Shown here piece after piece: positions 1 to 7,082 of a stretch of 39,126 nucleotides of DNA (the stretch's first letter is position 1; each line of letters begins with the position of its first letter). Origin of the DNA: an uncultured Collinsella sp. (lineage in GTDB: Bacteria > Actinomycetota > Coriobacteriia > Coriobacteriales > Coriobacteriaceae). The position numbers were made by a program, and so were the translations under genes. The stretch lies in contig URNM01000005.1 in assembly GCA_900549185.1 (NCBI GenBank), positions 1 through 39,126 of the forward strand, in the 5' to 3' direction. The notes beneath the pieces were generated by a model. The model was given only the letters and a program-made list of their open reading frames with translations. It was not told where the DNA came from and searched no databases.

Positions 1-597
1 GGCATCATGGCAGCCGCCGCGCTGACGGGCCATACCGTCGACCGCGCCGAGCTCGTCCGCATTGCCACCGAGGTCGAGGGCCATCCCGATAACGTCGCCC
101 CCGCTATCCTGGGCGGCGCCGTCTGCTCCTTTACGCCGACCGACTCGCTGCCCCAGTGCCTGCGCTACGAGGTAAGCGATCGCTTGCGTTTTATTACCGT
201 GATTCCGCCCTACGAGGTGCATACGAGCGAGGCGCGCAAAGTTGTGCCGCAGGAGATTCCACTCTCCACCGCCGTATGGCAAATGGGCCGCATCGCCGGC
301 ATGACGCGCGGCTTGGAGACTGGTGACCTCGACCTGATTGCCGCCGCCAATGACGACCGCATCCAGGAACCCTATCGTCGCCGTCTGATTCCCGACTACA
401 ACGCCGTGCGCGACACCTGCCTTAACGGCGGTGCCAAGACCATCTGGATCAGTGGCTCCGGCTCGACCCTCATGTCCGTGACTGACGACACCATCGTGGC
501 GAAGTTCCTGCAGGTCAAGCTGCGCGAACAGTTCCCTAAGTGCGACACGCATATTCTGACGTGCGACACGGAAGGCGCTCAAATCGAGTACCTGTAG
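1..597 (+). CDS. thrB: Homoserine kinase, 3' part (5' end outside window)
   Basis: GHMP-family kinase that phosphorylates homoserine to O-phosphohomoserine in threonine synthesis. The reading frame is already open at base 1 (Gly-Ile precede the first Met), so the N-terminal part with the substrate-binding half lies upstream. The visible part carries the ThrB-type segment EGHPDNVAPAILGG and the C-terminal glycine-rich stretch WISGSGSTLMS typical of the GHMP C-domain. About 198 residues remain of a usual ~300. Homoserine kinase rather than another GHMP kinase is supported by the HPDNVAPA signature. It ends at a TAG, followed 20 bases later by a long nested hairpin (621-737). Confidence 0.88.
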   Translation, partial: GIMAAAALTGHTVDRAELVRIATEVEGHPDNVAPAILGGAVCSFTPTDSLPQCLRYEVSDRLRFITVIPPYEVHTSEARKVVPQEIPLSTAVWQMGRIAGMTRGLETGDLDLIAAANDDRIQEPYRRRLIPDYNAVRDTCLNGGAKTIWISGSGSTLMSVTDDTIVAKFLQVKLREQFPKCDTHILTCDTEGAQIEYL

Positions 598-620
598 CGC
601 CCTGCCTCATTGCTCTCACC

Positions 621-737
621 GGCCCCCTTGGGGCTTCCCCTGAAAACGTCCTCGATCATGAATTGCCCCGTCGTGCGCTTCGCGCGACGGGGCAATTCGA
701 TCTGCGGATTGTTTTCAGGGGAAGCCCCAAGGGGGCC
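621..737 (+). repeat. Nested hairpin element, copy 1 (3' of thrB)
   Basis: Outer arms 621-647 and 711-737 are perfect 27-bp inverted repeats. An inner 14-bp perfect stem is at 660-673/685-698, with a GC-rich tip. Between the outer and inner stems lie GTCCTCG (648-654) and TGCGGA (703-708), which recur at the same place in copies at 12905-12973, 12998-13141 and 33595-33719, always in this orientation relative to the gene upstream. There is no T-run after the hairpin, so it is not a textbook terminator, though it may still block transcription or stabilise the mRNA 3' end. Confidence 0.8.
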
Positions 738-807
738 TGCGCAGCCTCGAAAGGATAATCGCATTCGCTGATTTAATCTTGTGCTCCAACGGAGCCACGG
801 ACGAGAG

Positions 808-832
808 GCCTTCGCGCTGCGGAATAATTTTG
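808..832 (-). repeat. Half copy of the nested-hairpin repeat
   Basis: Read on the minus strand, 25 bases match 33513-33537 at 24 of 25 positions, including ATTCCGCAGCGCGAAGGC. The partner half with CGAGGAC is not seen, so this looks like a degenerate or truncated copy. The rest of 738-994 holds no gene I can support; it becomes clearly AT-rich from about 925, just before the next gene. Confidence 0.6.
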
Positions 833-994
833 AGGGGAACACCCCGACCATCCCTGCGTTTACCTTGCTGAGGATGTCTACAGGAACCCACGCTTTGAAG
901 GGGCGCCGGGCAGATAGGGGCTTTTTAAGTTACATAATAAACTGTTTATCTATGCTACTATTTAACTATGCATCGCAGTATGGAGGTGGTCAAA

Positions 995-1510
995 GTGTTA
1001 CGCACACTCAAAGCTTCGTTTTTCCTCTCGATACTTTTGATATTACCGATATGTTTCTCGTTTAGCCCTTCGACTGCTTATGCTGCAGAAAGCGATGCTG
1101 TCGCAATTTCTGGCGCAACCCAAGATTTTGATTTAACGAAAGGTCCCGCGCAGTCTCATCAAATCAAGCTTAAGGATGGGACCGTTGCAGTAATAGGAAT
1201 TAAAAAAACCAATGAGCCCAGCCTGATATGGGACAGTTACTACAACAACGCATCTGGAACTTGGACTATCTATTACAACAGTCCTTTTATTTATCGCGAA
1301 TTCAAGATCAAGATAGCGAACTCGCTCATTACCAGCGCTTGGGGACAAAACTATACGACTATCGGCTGTACGGTAACTAACGAGTCCTTTATATGGAACT
1401 CGAAACAGGCGACATATCGACTCAACTATGAATCGATGGGGATGACGTCCGGTATCGCCGTGTTGCAAGCGACCATGGAAGGCAGCACGCTCCACACCTA
1501 TGCAAACTAG
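995..1510 (+). CDS. Secreted protein, DUF5626-like
   Basis: A 171-residue exported protein of unknown function. I chose the GTG at 995 because GGAGGTGG (982-989) sits 5 bases before it; the ATG at 968 has no ribosome binding site and would add 9 residues. From the GTG there is a classic signal peptide (KTLK-like basic start, hydrophobic core, cleavage near AYA-A). The mature part has FDLTKG near its start, a Trp/Tyr-rich middle and NSKQATYRLNYE, which resembles DUF5626 proteins of Firmicutes from memory; no function is known for that family. The gene is AT-richer than its neighbours and sits among repeats, suggesting acquisition. It is followed by a 34-codon membrane peptide gene 24 bases downstream, probably in the same transcript. 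Confidence 0.7.
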   Translation: MLRTLKASFFLSILLILPICFSFSPSTAYAAESDAVAISGATQDFDLTKGPAQSHQIKLKDGTVAVIGIKKTNEPSLIWDSYYNNASGTWTIYYNSPFIYREFKIKIANSLITSAWGQNYTTIGCTVTNESFIWNSKQATYRLNYESMGMTSGIAVLQATMEGSTLHTYAN

Positions 1511-1534
1511 ACTAACATCAATTGAGGAAGTTCA

Positions 1535-1639
1535 ATGATCCCAATTCCTGCACGCTCAGACATTATGATCGCTCTCGTTTGGATTCTCATCGGAGTGTTT
1601 ATTTGGCGTATCTGCAAATGGGTTAAAAACAAGAAATAG
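1535..1639 (+). CDS. 34-residue single-pass membrane peptide
   Basis: Small gene starting at ATG 1535 with GAGGAAG (1524-1530) four bases upstream. The product starts MIPIPARSDIM, continues with a hydrophobic segment of about 17 residues (IALVWILIGVFIW) and ends in a basic tail KWVKNKK, so it should insert in the membrane with the basic C-terminus in the cytoplasm. It lies between the secreted DUF5626-like gene and a good terminator, which supports a two-gene transcript. Function unknown; a small accessory membrane protein or a toxin-like peptide are both possible. Confidence 0.55.
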   Translation: MIPIPARSDIMIALVWILIGVFIWRICKWVKNKK

Positions 1640-1673
1640 TTGATAAAACGTATATGCCATTTATGCGATGCTT

Positions 1674-1700
1674 GGGGCCGTTAAATCGGCCCCTATTTCT
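1674..1700 (+). terminator. Rho-independent terminator of the DUF5626 pair
   Basis: GGGGCCG (1674-1680), loop TTAAAT, CGGCCCC (1687-1693), then TATTTCT. It lies 34 bases after the stop of the membrane peptide gene. Confidence 0.75.
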
Positions 1701-1841
1701 ATAGCTTTTCAAGCAGCAGTCACCCATTTGGAAGTCGCAATGCCATTCATACGATTTCGGCCCTTTAAGCCGCTTTCTATTGGTAGGGACTCTTGCTGGT
1801 AAGGATTGCTTACTAGATACAAACCTCGGCAATAAATTGGG

Positions 1842-2540
1842 TTAGGCTGCGCTGGTTTCTTTGTATTCGAAGACTGGCTCTAGGAGATCTTCGATGTTGC
1901 AGTGGAGGGCTTTTGCTATGGCTCTTACGCTTGTTACCGAAGCTTCATTGATGTTTCTCTGGCGTTGCTCGTACATTTGGATTGAGCGGAGTGATACGCC
2001 CGATTCGTATGCCAGGTCTTGCTGGGTTTTCTTAAGCCTCTTCCTTGCTAGCGCCAGTTTGGTTTGACGAGGTGTTTTCTTCGCTATATCGCAAACAAGA
2101 CGCGCCACACGCTCCTCTGAGGCTTCGTGCCAGGGGTAATACATATTGCACAGCGCATCGAACGGAACGGCATGCAGCAGGTCTTCGAAAGACTCGCCCA
2201 GACGCCATTGCAGATATGCCAATATCCAGCCCGTCCAATACTCCGGCGTCTTCTCAAAACGATAGGTGCGGTCCGGTATAGACCCGCTTTGATATCCCGA
2301 CCGTTCGGCGATAAGTGCGAACAGCTCAACACCTGATTTTCCCGATACGACCCATGCGTTGCCGCGCTCAAACTCGCGAGCTACGCCGCTCAGGCAAAAG
2401 AGCTCAGCGATCTCGGACCCTTCCGCTCCATAGTCGTTCACGGCATAGTCAAAGCAGTCGCCAAGGTTGTTCATTGCGTCCTCGAGGTAGTAGACGGGGT
2501 ACGTCCTACTCGGACCACAACTCGTTAACTCTTGGATCAT
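1842..2540 (-). CDS. XRE-family regulator, putative antitoxin of the DUF3990 gene
   Basis: A 232-residue protein with a C-terminal XRE helix-turn-helix (about residues 165-215: TQQDLAYESGVSLRSIQMYE) preceded by a domain (YYLEDAMNNLGDCFDYAVND near the start, SGKSGVELF further on) seen in HTH proteins encoded next to DUF3990 genes. The start is set at ATG 2540, 9 bases after GGGGAGGG, which lies inside the upstream gene. TTG 2549 and ATG 2474 (with GAGG) are alternatives. The start overlaps the 3' end of the DUF3990 gene by 35 bases, implying translational coupling. Inferred role: DNA-binding antitoxin that represses its own operon at the palindromes at 3208-3254. Confidence 0.75.
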   Translation of the reverse strand: MIQELTSCGPSRTYPVYYLEDAMNNLGDCFDYAVNDYGAEGSEIAELFCLSGVAREFERGNAWVVSGKSGVELFALIAERSGYQSGSIPDRTYRFEKTPEYWTGWILAYLQWRLGESFEDLLHAVPFDALCNMYYPWHEASEERVARLVCDIAKKTPRQTKLALARKRLKKTQQDLAYESGVSLRSIQMYEQRQRNINEASVTSVRAIAKALHCNIEDLLEPVFEYKETSAA

Positions 2541-3189
2541 CCAAATCAACCCTCCCCGCCATTAAATCCTTGATGTCGATACCTTCAGAATCAAATCCAT
2601 TTACCGTGTCCAAGTACTTGCGCCGAGCGTTCTGCTCTCGCTCAAAACGCTTGGGATAAAACTTAGATCCCGAAGCTGGCTTCCAATCGCAGAATCTAAT
2701 CGCCGAGAATGCGCGCTCACTCATAAGAGCATATTGAATGCCTAGATCGCCCAGGCGCATAATGCGCTGAAGTTGTCGGAGCGAAATCATGCCGTTGACA
2801 AACTGTCTTGCAAACGAGAAATAAGAATCGTCTGCACGATAGCCTCGAATAACGTCATAAGGAGATGTATCAATTAAGCAGTTATCAAGTAGATAGCGAA
2901 GCCCCTCGCGTGCTACTGGCGTTGAAACATTGAACTCTCTGTTATTCGCCAGAATTGCAAGCCAGTTGAGAATCGAGAACTCACCTGATTCCAAATCCAA
3001 AATCGCAAGGCCATCTAAATCAAGCTCATATCGATTGGCAACGCCATCAGACTCAGTCCGGCACGCCCATTCCATTGCCATTTCCTCATGCGGCGTGCAA
3101 TAAAACCCGCGCCCATAGTCATTGAATTGCCTACATTTATCCAACGATGGATGCTCGACAACAACGTCCGATCCGTGCCATAACTCCAT
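2506..3189 (-). CDS. DUF3990 protein, putative ADP-ribosyltransferase-like toxin
   Basis: A 227-residue protein starting MELWHGSDVVVEHP and followed by DYGRGFYCT, the N-terminal signature of DUF3990. That family is related by fold predictions to ADP-ribosyltransferases and is often encoded beside an XRE regulator. Start ATG 3189 follows GGAGGTCGAT. The C-terminal part is basic (KFYPKRFEREQNARRKYL) and ends with helices of unknown role. It is the first gene of a two-gene operon whose promoter region holds two palindromes. The toxin activity is inference from family and context; no NAD-binding test can be read from sequence alone. Confidence 0.72.
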   Translation of the reverse strand: MELWHGSDVVVEHPSLDKCRQFNDYGRGFYCTPHEEMAMEWACRTESDGVANRYELDLDGLAILDLESGEFSILNWLAILANNREFNVSTPVAREGLRYLLDNCLIDTSPYDVIRGYRADDSYFSFARQFVNGMISLRQLQRIMRLGDLGIQYALMSERAFSAIRFCDWKPASGSKFYPKRFEREQNARRKYLDTVNGFDSEGIDIKDLMAGRVDLDDPRVNELWSE

Positions 3190-3207
3190 ATCGACCTCCG
3201 AACAAAA

Positions 3208-3254
3208 ATATCACCCCAGTGATAGTGTACCATCAACTATCACTGGGGTGATAT
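3208..3254. promoter_or_regulatory. Double palindromic operator of the DUF3990-XRE operon
   Basis: Two 19-bp arms (3208-3226 and 3236-3254) form a perfect inverted repeat with a 9-base spacer. Each arm is itself a palindrome: TATCAC-CCCA-GTGATA (3209-3224) and TATCAC-TGGG-GTGATA (3238-3253), 29 bp apart. Lying 19 bases before the DUF3990 start codon, it is the expected autoregulatory operator for the XRE protein. As RNA it could also form a strong hairpin behind engB. Confidence 0.7.
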
Positions 3255-3290
3255 AGATAGATGCAAACTATTGCCTGCCAAGAGCCCTTA

Positions 3291-3881
3291 CTAGAGGCAA
3301 GCCTCGGCGATGCGCTTTTTGAGTTCGTCGATGCCGGTGCCAGTCTGAGAGCTTGTGATGATCACGTTCTCGGCCGGGACGTTGAGCTGCTTTTTGATGG
3401 CTGCTGCCTGGCGGGCTTGCTGGGTGCGGCTGAGCTTGTCGGCCTTGGTGAGGCAAACGATAAAGTTGAACTCGTTGCCCTGTAGGTAGTCGATCATGTC
3501 ATGGTCGAGTTTACTGGGGTCGTGGCGAATGTCCACCAGCGACACAACCAGGTTAAAGCTGCGCTCGGAGTCGAAGAAGTCGCCAATGAGCTCGGCCCAA
3601 CGGTCGCGCTCGGCCTTGGAACGGCGGGCGAAACCGTAGCCTGGCAGGTCCACAAAGTGCACGTCGTCGGCCTCGAAGAAGTTGATGTTGCTCGTCTTGC
3701 CCGGCGTACTCGAAACCTTCACCAGGTTCTTGCGGCCAAAGAGCTTGTTCATGATGGACGACTTGCCCACGTTGGAGCGGCCGACAAAGCTCACCTCGGG
3801 GCAGGTGGACTCGGGGATCTGCGAAACCTTGCCGTAGCTGGCGACGAACTTGGCAAGCTGATAGTTAATGGAATCGGCCAT
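3291..3881 (-). CDS. engB: Ribosome biogenesis GTP-binding protein EngB/YsxC
   Basis: A 196-residue TRAFAC-class GTPase of the YihA/EngB/YsxC family, needed for 50S subunit assembly. Motifs: P-loop GRSNVGKS at residues 34-41, switch I around SSTPGKT, G3 DLPG at 78-81 followed by YGFA, G4 TKAD at 145-148, G5-like SSQTG near residue 175. Start ATG 3881 has AAGGAG five bases upstream; the GTG at 3887 overlaps that site and is rejected. It follows mtnN by 38 bases on the same strand, likely cotranscribed. Confidence 0.95.
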   Translation of the reverse strand: MADSINYQLAKFVASYGKVSQIPESTCPEVSFVGRSNVGKSSIMNKLFGRKNLVKVSSTPGKTSNINFFEADDVHFVDLPGYGFARRSKAERDRWAELIGDFFDSERSFNLVVSLVDIRHDPSKLDHDMIDYLQGNEFNFIVCLTKADKLSRTQQARQAAAIKKQLNVPAENVIITSSQTGTGIDELKKRIAEACL

Positions 3882-3919
3882 GGACACTCCTTGGTCGTAG
3901 GTTCTTACAAATAGACGCG

Positions 3920-4660
3920 CTATTGCGCAGCGGCAATGCGGCGGACGATATCGAGCGTGATGTCACTTGCGACACGCGCGTACTCGAACAGATCGAACTC
4001 GCGCTCGCAAATTGCATCGTACGCCTCGTCACAATTATCGCTGATAGCGCGCAACACCAGGCAATCGACACCATTTTTGGTCGCGACATGGGCAATTGCC
4101 GCGCCCTCCATGCCGACACAATCGGCATGCGTCGCCTCGATAGCGTCGTTGCGCATGGTAGCGCCCGTCACAAAGCGGTTACCCGTGGCAATCGTGCCGA
4201 CCAGGAACTGCTTGGTGCCCTCGTTCGAAGCGACTGCATTTTTCGAAGCGTCAACAAACCCACGCTCAGCAAGCACGTCGGCGGCAATATCGACCAGCGC
4301 GGGCGTCGAGCCAAACTCCTCGAGCCCCGGTGCGGACTCGGCGATAAGCGCGGTATCGGTATCCAGATAGCGTAGGCGTTTGCCAATGACCACGTCGTCG
4401 ATATGGAGCTTGGGGTTCAAACCGCCCGCAATGCCCGAAAACACAACAGCCTGCGGAGCATACTTGCTAATGAGGTGCTGTGTTGCAGCGGCGGCGTTCA
4501 CCGTGCCCATGCCCGCCGTTGTGGCGACAACTGTCAGGCCGTCGAGCTCACCGCTCACAACGGTCAAGCCTGCCTCCCGTGCCTCGCAAACGTCGCTCAG
4601 CTCTTCCTTAATCTGCATGATCTCTTTTTCGAGCGCACCGATAATCGCAATGGTAGCCAT
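3920..4660 (-). CDS. mtnN: 5'-methylthioadenosine/S-adenosylhomocysteine nucleosidase
   Basis: A 246-residue PNP/UDP-phosphorylase superfamily enzyme that cleaves adenine from MTA and SAH in methionine salvage and the activated methyl cycle. Visible signatures: IAIIGALEKEI at the start (catalytic Glu region), SGIAGGL, a GMEGAAIAHVA segment (ribose-binding Glu) and RAISDNCDE (catalytic Asp). ATG 4660 is preceded by GGGG; the upstream TTG 4672 would add MGNG only. It begins about 80 bases after the beta-lactamase-like remnant and runs into engB. Confidence 0.93.
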   Translation of the reverse strand: MATIAIIGALEKEIMQIKEELSDVCEAREAGLTVVSGELDGLTVVATTAGMGTVNAAAATQHLISKYAPQAVVFSGIAGGLNPKLHIDDVVIGKRLRYLDTDTALIAESAPGLEEFGSTPALVDIAADVLAERGFVDASKNAVASNEGTKQFLVGTIATGNRFVTGATMRNDAIEATHADCVGMEGAAIAHVATKNGVDCLVLRAISDNCDEAYDAICEREFDLFEYARVASDITLDIVRRIAAAQ

Positions 4661-4738
4661 GCCATTCCCCAAACCTATTCGAAATTCTCAACCACGGTAT
4701 GGTACCAGCATTTTGTTTGACCTCGTCAAACGAACACG

Positions 4739-4930
4739 CTAGGCCAGTGCAGCTCGCGTATCAAACAGAGCCTTTGCAATCGCGGCCGTAACCTCGCTCG
4801 AGCGGTCGCTCCACGGCATCGATGTCATGATACCCATGACATAGGTACAGCCATCGATGTCGATAAGGCCCGCATCGCATGTCGAGTAGTAACCATCCTC
4901 GCTAATCCAGCCTGCCTTGTTACACATCTT
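4739..4930 (-). pseudogene. C-terminal remnant of a class A beta-lactamase-like serine hydrolase
   Basis: About 62 residues resemble the C-terminal end of beta-lactamase-like serine hydrolases: NKAGWISEDGYYSTCDAGL (compare the K-[ST]-G-W motif that lines the active site), then YVMGIMTSMPWS and a terminal helix. The catalytic Ser-x-x-Lys half is missing: the frame meets a stop a few codons upstream and pflA ends 28 bases away. The first Met has no clear ribosome binding site. Most likely a decayed gene left by a deletion next to pflA. A real 62-residue protein is less likely. Confidence 0.6.
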
Positions 4931-4958
4931 AAAAGGTAGTCAATTTGGGACGGGCTTG

Positions 4959-5777
4959 TTAGCCGATGGCCGACCTGAGTTCCGCGCGGCGCTTTTTCAT
5001 GCCCATCATGACGGCATTGCGCAGCTCGGGCATGCGAGCGGTATCCATCTGAGGTACGCCCTCAAGCTTATAGGGAATCCCCAACTGCTCATATTTGACA
5101 ACACCCATAGTGTGATACGGCAGCATCTCCAGGCCCACCACGTTGTGCCATGGAGCGATGAGGCGACCGAGCTTCTCGCACTCCTCCACCGTGTCGGTAA
5201 TGCCCGGCACCACCACGTGGCGGATAACGACCTTAATCTTGCGACGCGCGAGCTCATCACCAAACGCCAGAATGCGTGCGGGATCGCAACCGGTCAGCTT
5301 TTTATGCTCGACTGGGTCGGCATGCTTAATATCGAGCAGTACCATGTCGGTCTCGTTGAGCACGGCATCGAACTTCTCGGGGTGGTTGGGGTCAAATGCA
5401 TAGCCACAGCTATCTAGGCAGGTATGTACACGGCCATCGGGGTTGTTGTGCATTGCACGGAACAGGTCGGCCAAAAACTCGGGCTGCAGGAGCGGCTCGC
5501 CGCCCGAAACGGTAATGCCGCCGCTGCGGTAGAACTCATGGTTGCTCTGGAACTCGTCCATCAGATGCTCGACGGTCACCATAGTGCCGCCCTTAACGGA
5601 CCAGGTATCGGGATTGTGGCAATACGCGCAGCGCATGGGACAGCCCTGAACAAACACCACAAAGCGGATGCCGGGTCCGTCGACCGTTCCCATCGTCTCG
5701 ATCGAATGCACGCGGCCAAGGGCAAACGCAGAGTCCTCGGGACGAGCGTCCACACCCTCAAGCGTCATTTCTGCCAT
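4959..5777 (-). CDS. pflA: Pyruvate formate-lyase activating enzyme
   Basis: A 272-residue radical SAM enzyme that makes the glycyl radical on pyruvate formate-lyase. The Fe4S4 motif is C46-x3-C50-x2-C53 (GCPMRCAYCHNPDTW), preceded by MGTVDGPGIRFVVF typical of PflA, with ISGGEPLLQ (SAM-binding GGE) at about residue 92. The N-terminus is some 25 residues longer than in E. coli. ATG 5777 follows AAGGTAG. Its substrate genes are 7.4 kb away (13138-15526) and here the radical-bearing domain is a separate protein, so this enzyme probably acts on that 83-residue partner docked on the core. Confidence 0.95.
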   Translation of the reverse strand: MAEMTLEGVDARPEDSAFALGRVHSIETMGTVDGPGIRFVVFVQGCPMRCAYCHNPDTWSVKGGTMVTVEHLMDEFQSNHEFYRSGGITVSGGEPLLQPEFLADLFRAMHNNPDGRVHTCLDSCGYAFDPNHPEKFDAVLNETDMVLLDIKHADPVEHKKLTGCDPARILAFGDELARRKIKVVIRHVVVPGITDTVEECEKLGRLIAPWHNVVGLEMLPYHTMGVVKYEQLGIPYKLEGVPQMDTARMPELRNAVMMGMKKRRAELRSAIG

Positions 5778-5951
5778 TCGCGCTACCTTGCCTCTCCTTG
5801 GATGTAACCAATTAAAATGCCAGAGCCATTCTAGCCCATGCGTTTGCGTTTAAACGTCTCGGACTAGAACGGCACGTTTTAATCTATCCCCCATCACCAT
5901 GGCTGGGGGCTACGTCGAGATGTCAGGCTGAAGAACGCTCGCCTGCGGCCT

Positions 5952-6806
5952 TTACGCCTTAAGCGTGAGCACCGCACCGAAGGCGGTCGGGCCGCAATGG
6001 CTCGAGATGACGCCGCCGACCTGAGTCCAGGTAACGTCCTTAAAGCCCAGATCATGCGCATAGACCTCCATGTCATCGCGCAGCTCCTGGGAAAGGCCCA
6101 CCGAATACGCCAGGCCAATGTGCGAGTAGTCAATCTCGCCCTTCGCAACCATGTGGTCAATAAAGGCGCGGGCGCACTTGAGCATAGAGCCGCGGAACTT
6201 CTTGGTCGCCACGAACTTGCCGCCCGTCACCTCAATGCAGGGCTTAATCTTGAGCAGATGGGCGCCAAGGAATGCGACGTTGGACAAGCGACCGCCCGCC
6301 TTAAGAAAGGCAAGATCGGTAGGAACAAAGCCCAGCAGCACGCGGTCCATGACGGAATTCGTAAATGCAAAGATCTCGTCGACGGTGGCATCGGGGTGAG
6401 CCTCGATGTATTTGGCGGTCTCGACGACAACGAGCGACTGGCCTACCGAGACAAAGCGCGTGTCCATAGAGAACACGTAGTCGCGACCCTTGGCGGCGAT
6501 CTTCGATGATTGATGCGAGCAGGTCGTGGCCTCGGAATACGCGAGATGCAGAATAGTCGCATCGGGCTGCTCAGCGTGAATGCGGTCGTACACGTGAGCA
6601 AAATCCGCAGGCGCGCAGCCGCTGGTCTTGGGCATCACGCCAAACTCGTTGCAGCGCGAATAAATCTCGAGCGGATCGATCGAGCCGTCCTCGACGGTCT
6701 CGTCACCAATCGTGACATGCATGGGCACGCGCACGATGCCGTAGCGCTCGCAGAGCTCCGGCGTCACATCCGACCCAGACTCAACCACGATTACGTACTT
6801 GCCCAT
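5952..6806 (-). CDS. DegV family fatty-acid-binding protein
   Basis: A 284-residue DegV/FakB-like protein. The N-terminus MGKYVIVVESGSDVTPE, the PKTSGCAPADF segment, a TRFVSVGQSL stretch, AFLKAGGRLS and the KIKPCIEVTGGK motif mark the family, which binds fatty acids in a deep pocket and, with FakA, feeds acyl-phosphate into phospholipids. The start at ATG 6806 is chosen by homology; the longer frame (to 6917) would add 37 low-complexity residues. No fakA is in the window, so the partner must lie elsewhere. Confidence 0.88.
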   Translation of the reverse strand: MGKYVIVVESGSDVTPELCERYGIVRVPMHVTIGDETVEDGSIDPLEIYSRCNEFGVMPKTSGCAPADFAHVYDRIHAEQPDATILHLAYSEATTCSHQSSKIAAKGRDYVFSMDTRFVSVGQSLVVVETAKYIEAHPDATVDEIFAFTNSVMDRVLLGFVPTDLAFLKAGGRLSNVAFLGAHLLKIKPCIEVTGGKFVATKKFRGSMLKCARAFIDHMVAKGEIDYSHIGLAYSVGLSQELRDDMEVYAHDLGFKDVTWTQVGGVISSHCGPTAFGAVLTLKA

Positions 6807-6968
6807 TATTATCACGACCCATCTCGACATTGGCTTTTCAATACATGGCACGCGCCGCCGCACTGTTGCACAACGGCGTCCAAGCGCCAAAGAGACGCCG
6901 CCCCTTGCACACAACAAAGGACAGCGTCTCCCTGGAAAACTCCGTGCTTATCTAGGATTCCACACGGT

Positions 6969-6996
6969 TTATTAAGGAGGGTTACTTATTCCGCAA
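6969..6996 (-). promoter_or_regulatory. Possible promoter of degV
   Basis: On the minus strand TTGCGG (6991-6996), a 16-base spacer and TAATAA (6969-6974). The leader then has a 7-bp stem GAGACGC/GCGTCTC (6892-6898/6924-6930). The match to a -35/-10 pair is fair only. Confidence 0.35.
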
Positions 6997-7082
6997 ACGG
7001 TCGCTATATGCGGTAAGCGGTAGTTGGCCGCGACAACTGCGACACATTCCGTCCAGCAAATCCAATCGTGCTCCACGCACGG

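Noticed and set aside
579..851. 90-codon open frame on the minus strand across the repeat
   Set aside because: Runs through the palindrome; translation simply reflects the two repeat arms.
6975..7020. Small gene after the AGGAGGG at 6977-6983 on the plus strand
   Set aside because: The first ATG downstream (7007) is followed directly by CGG TAA; no usable frame.
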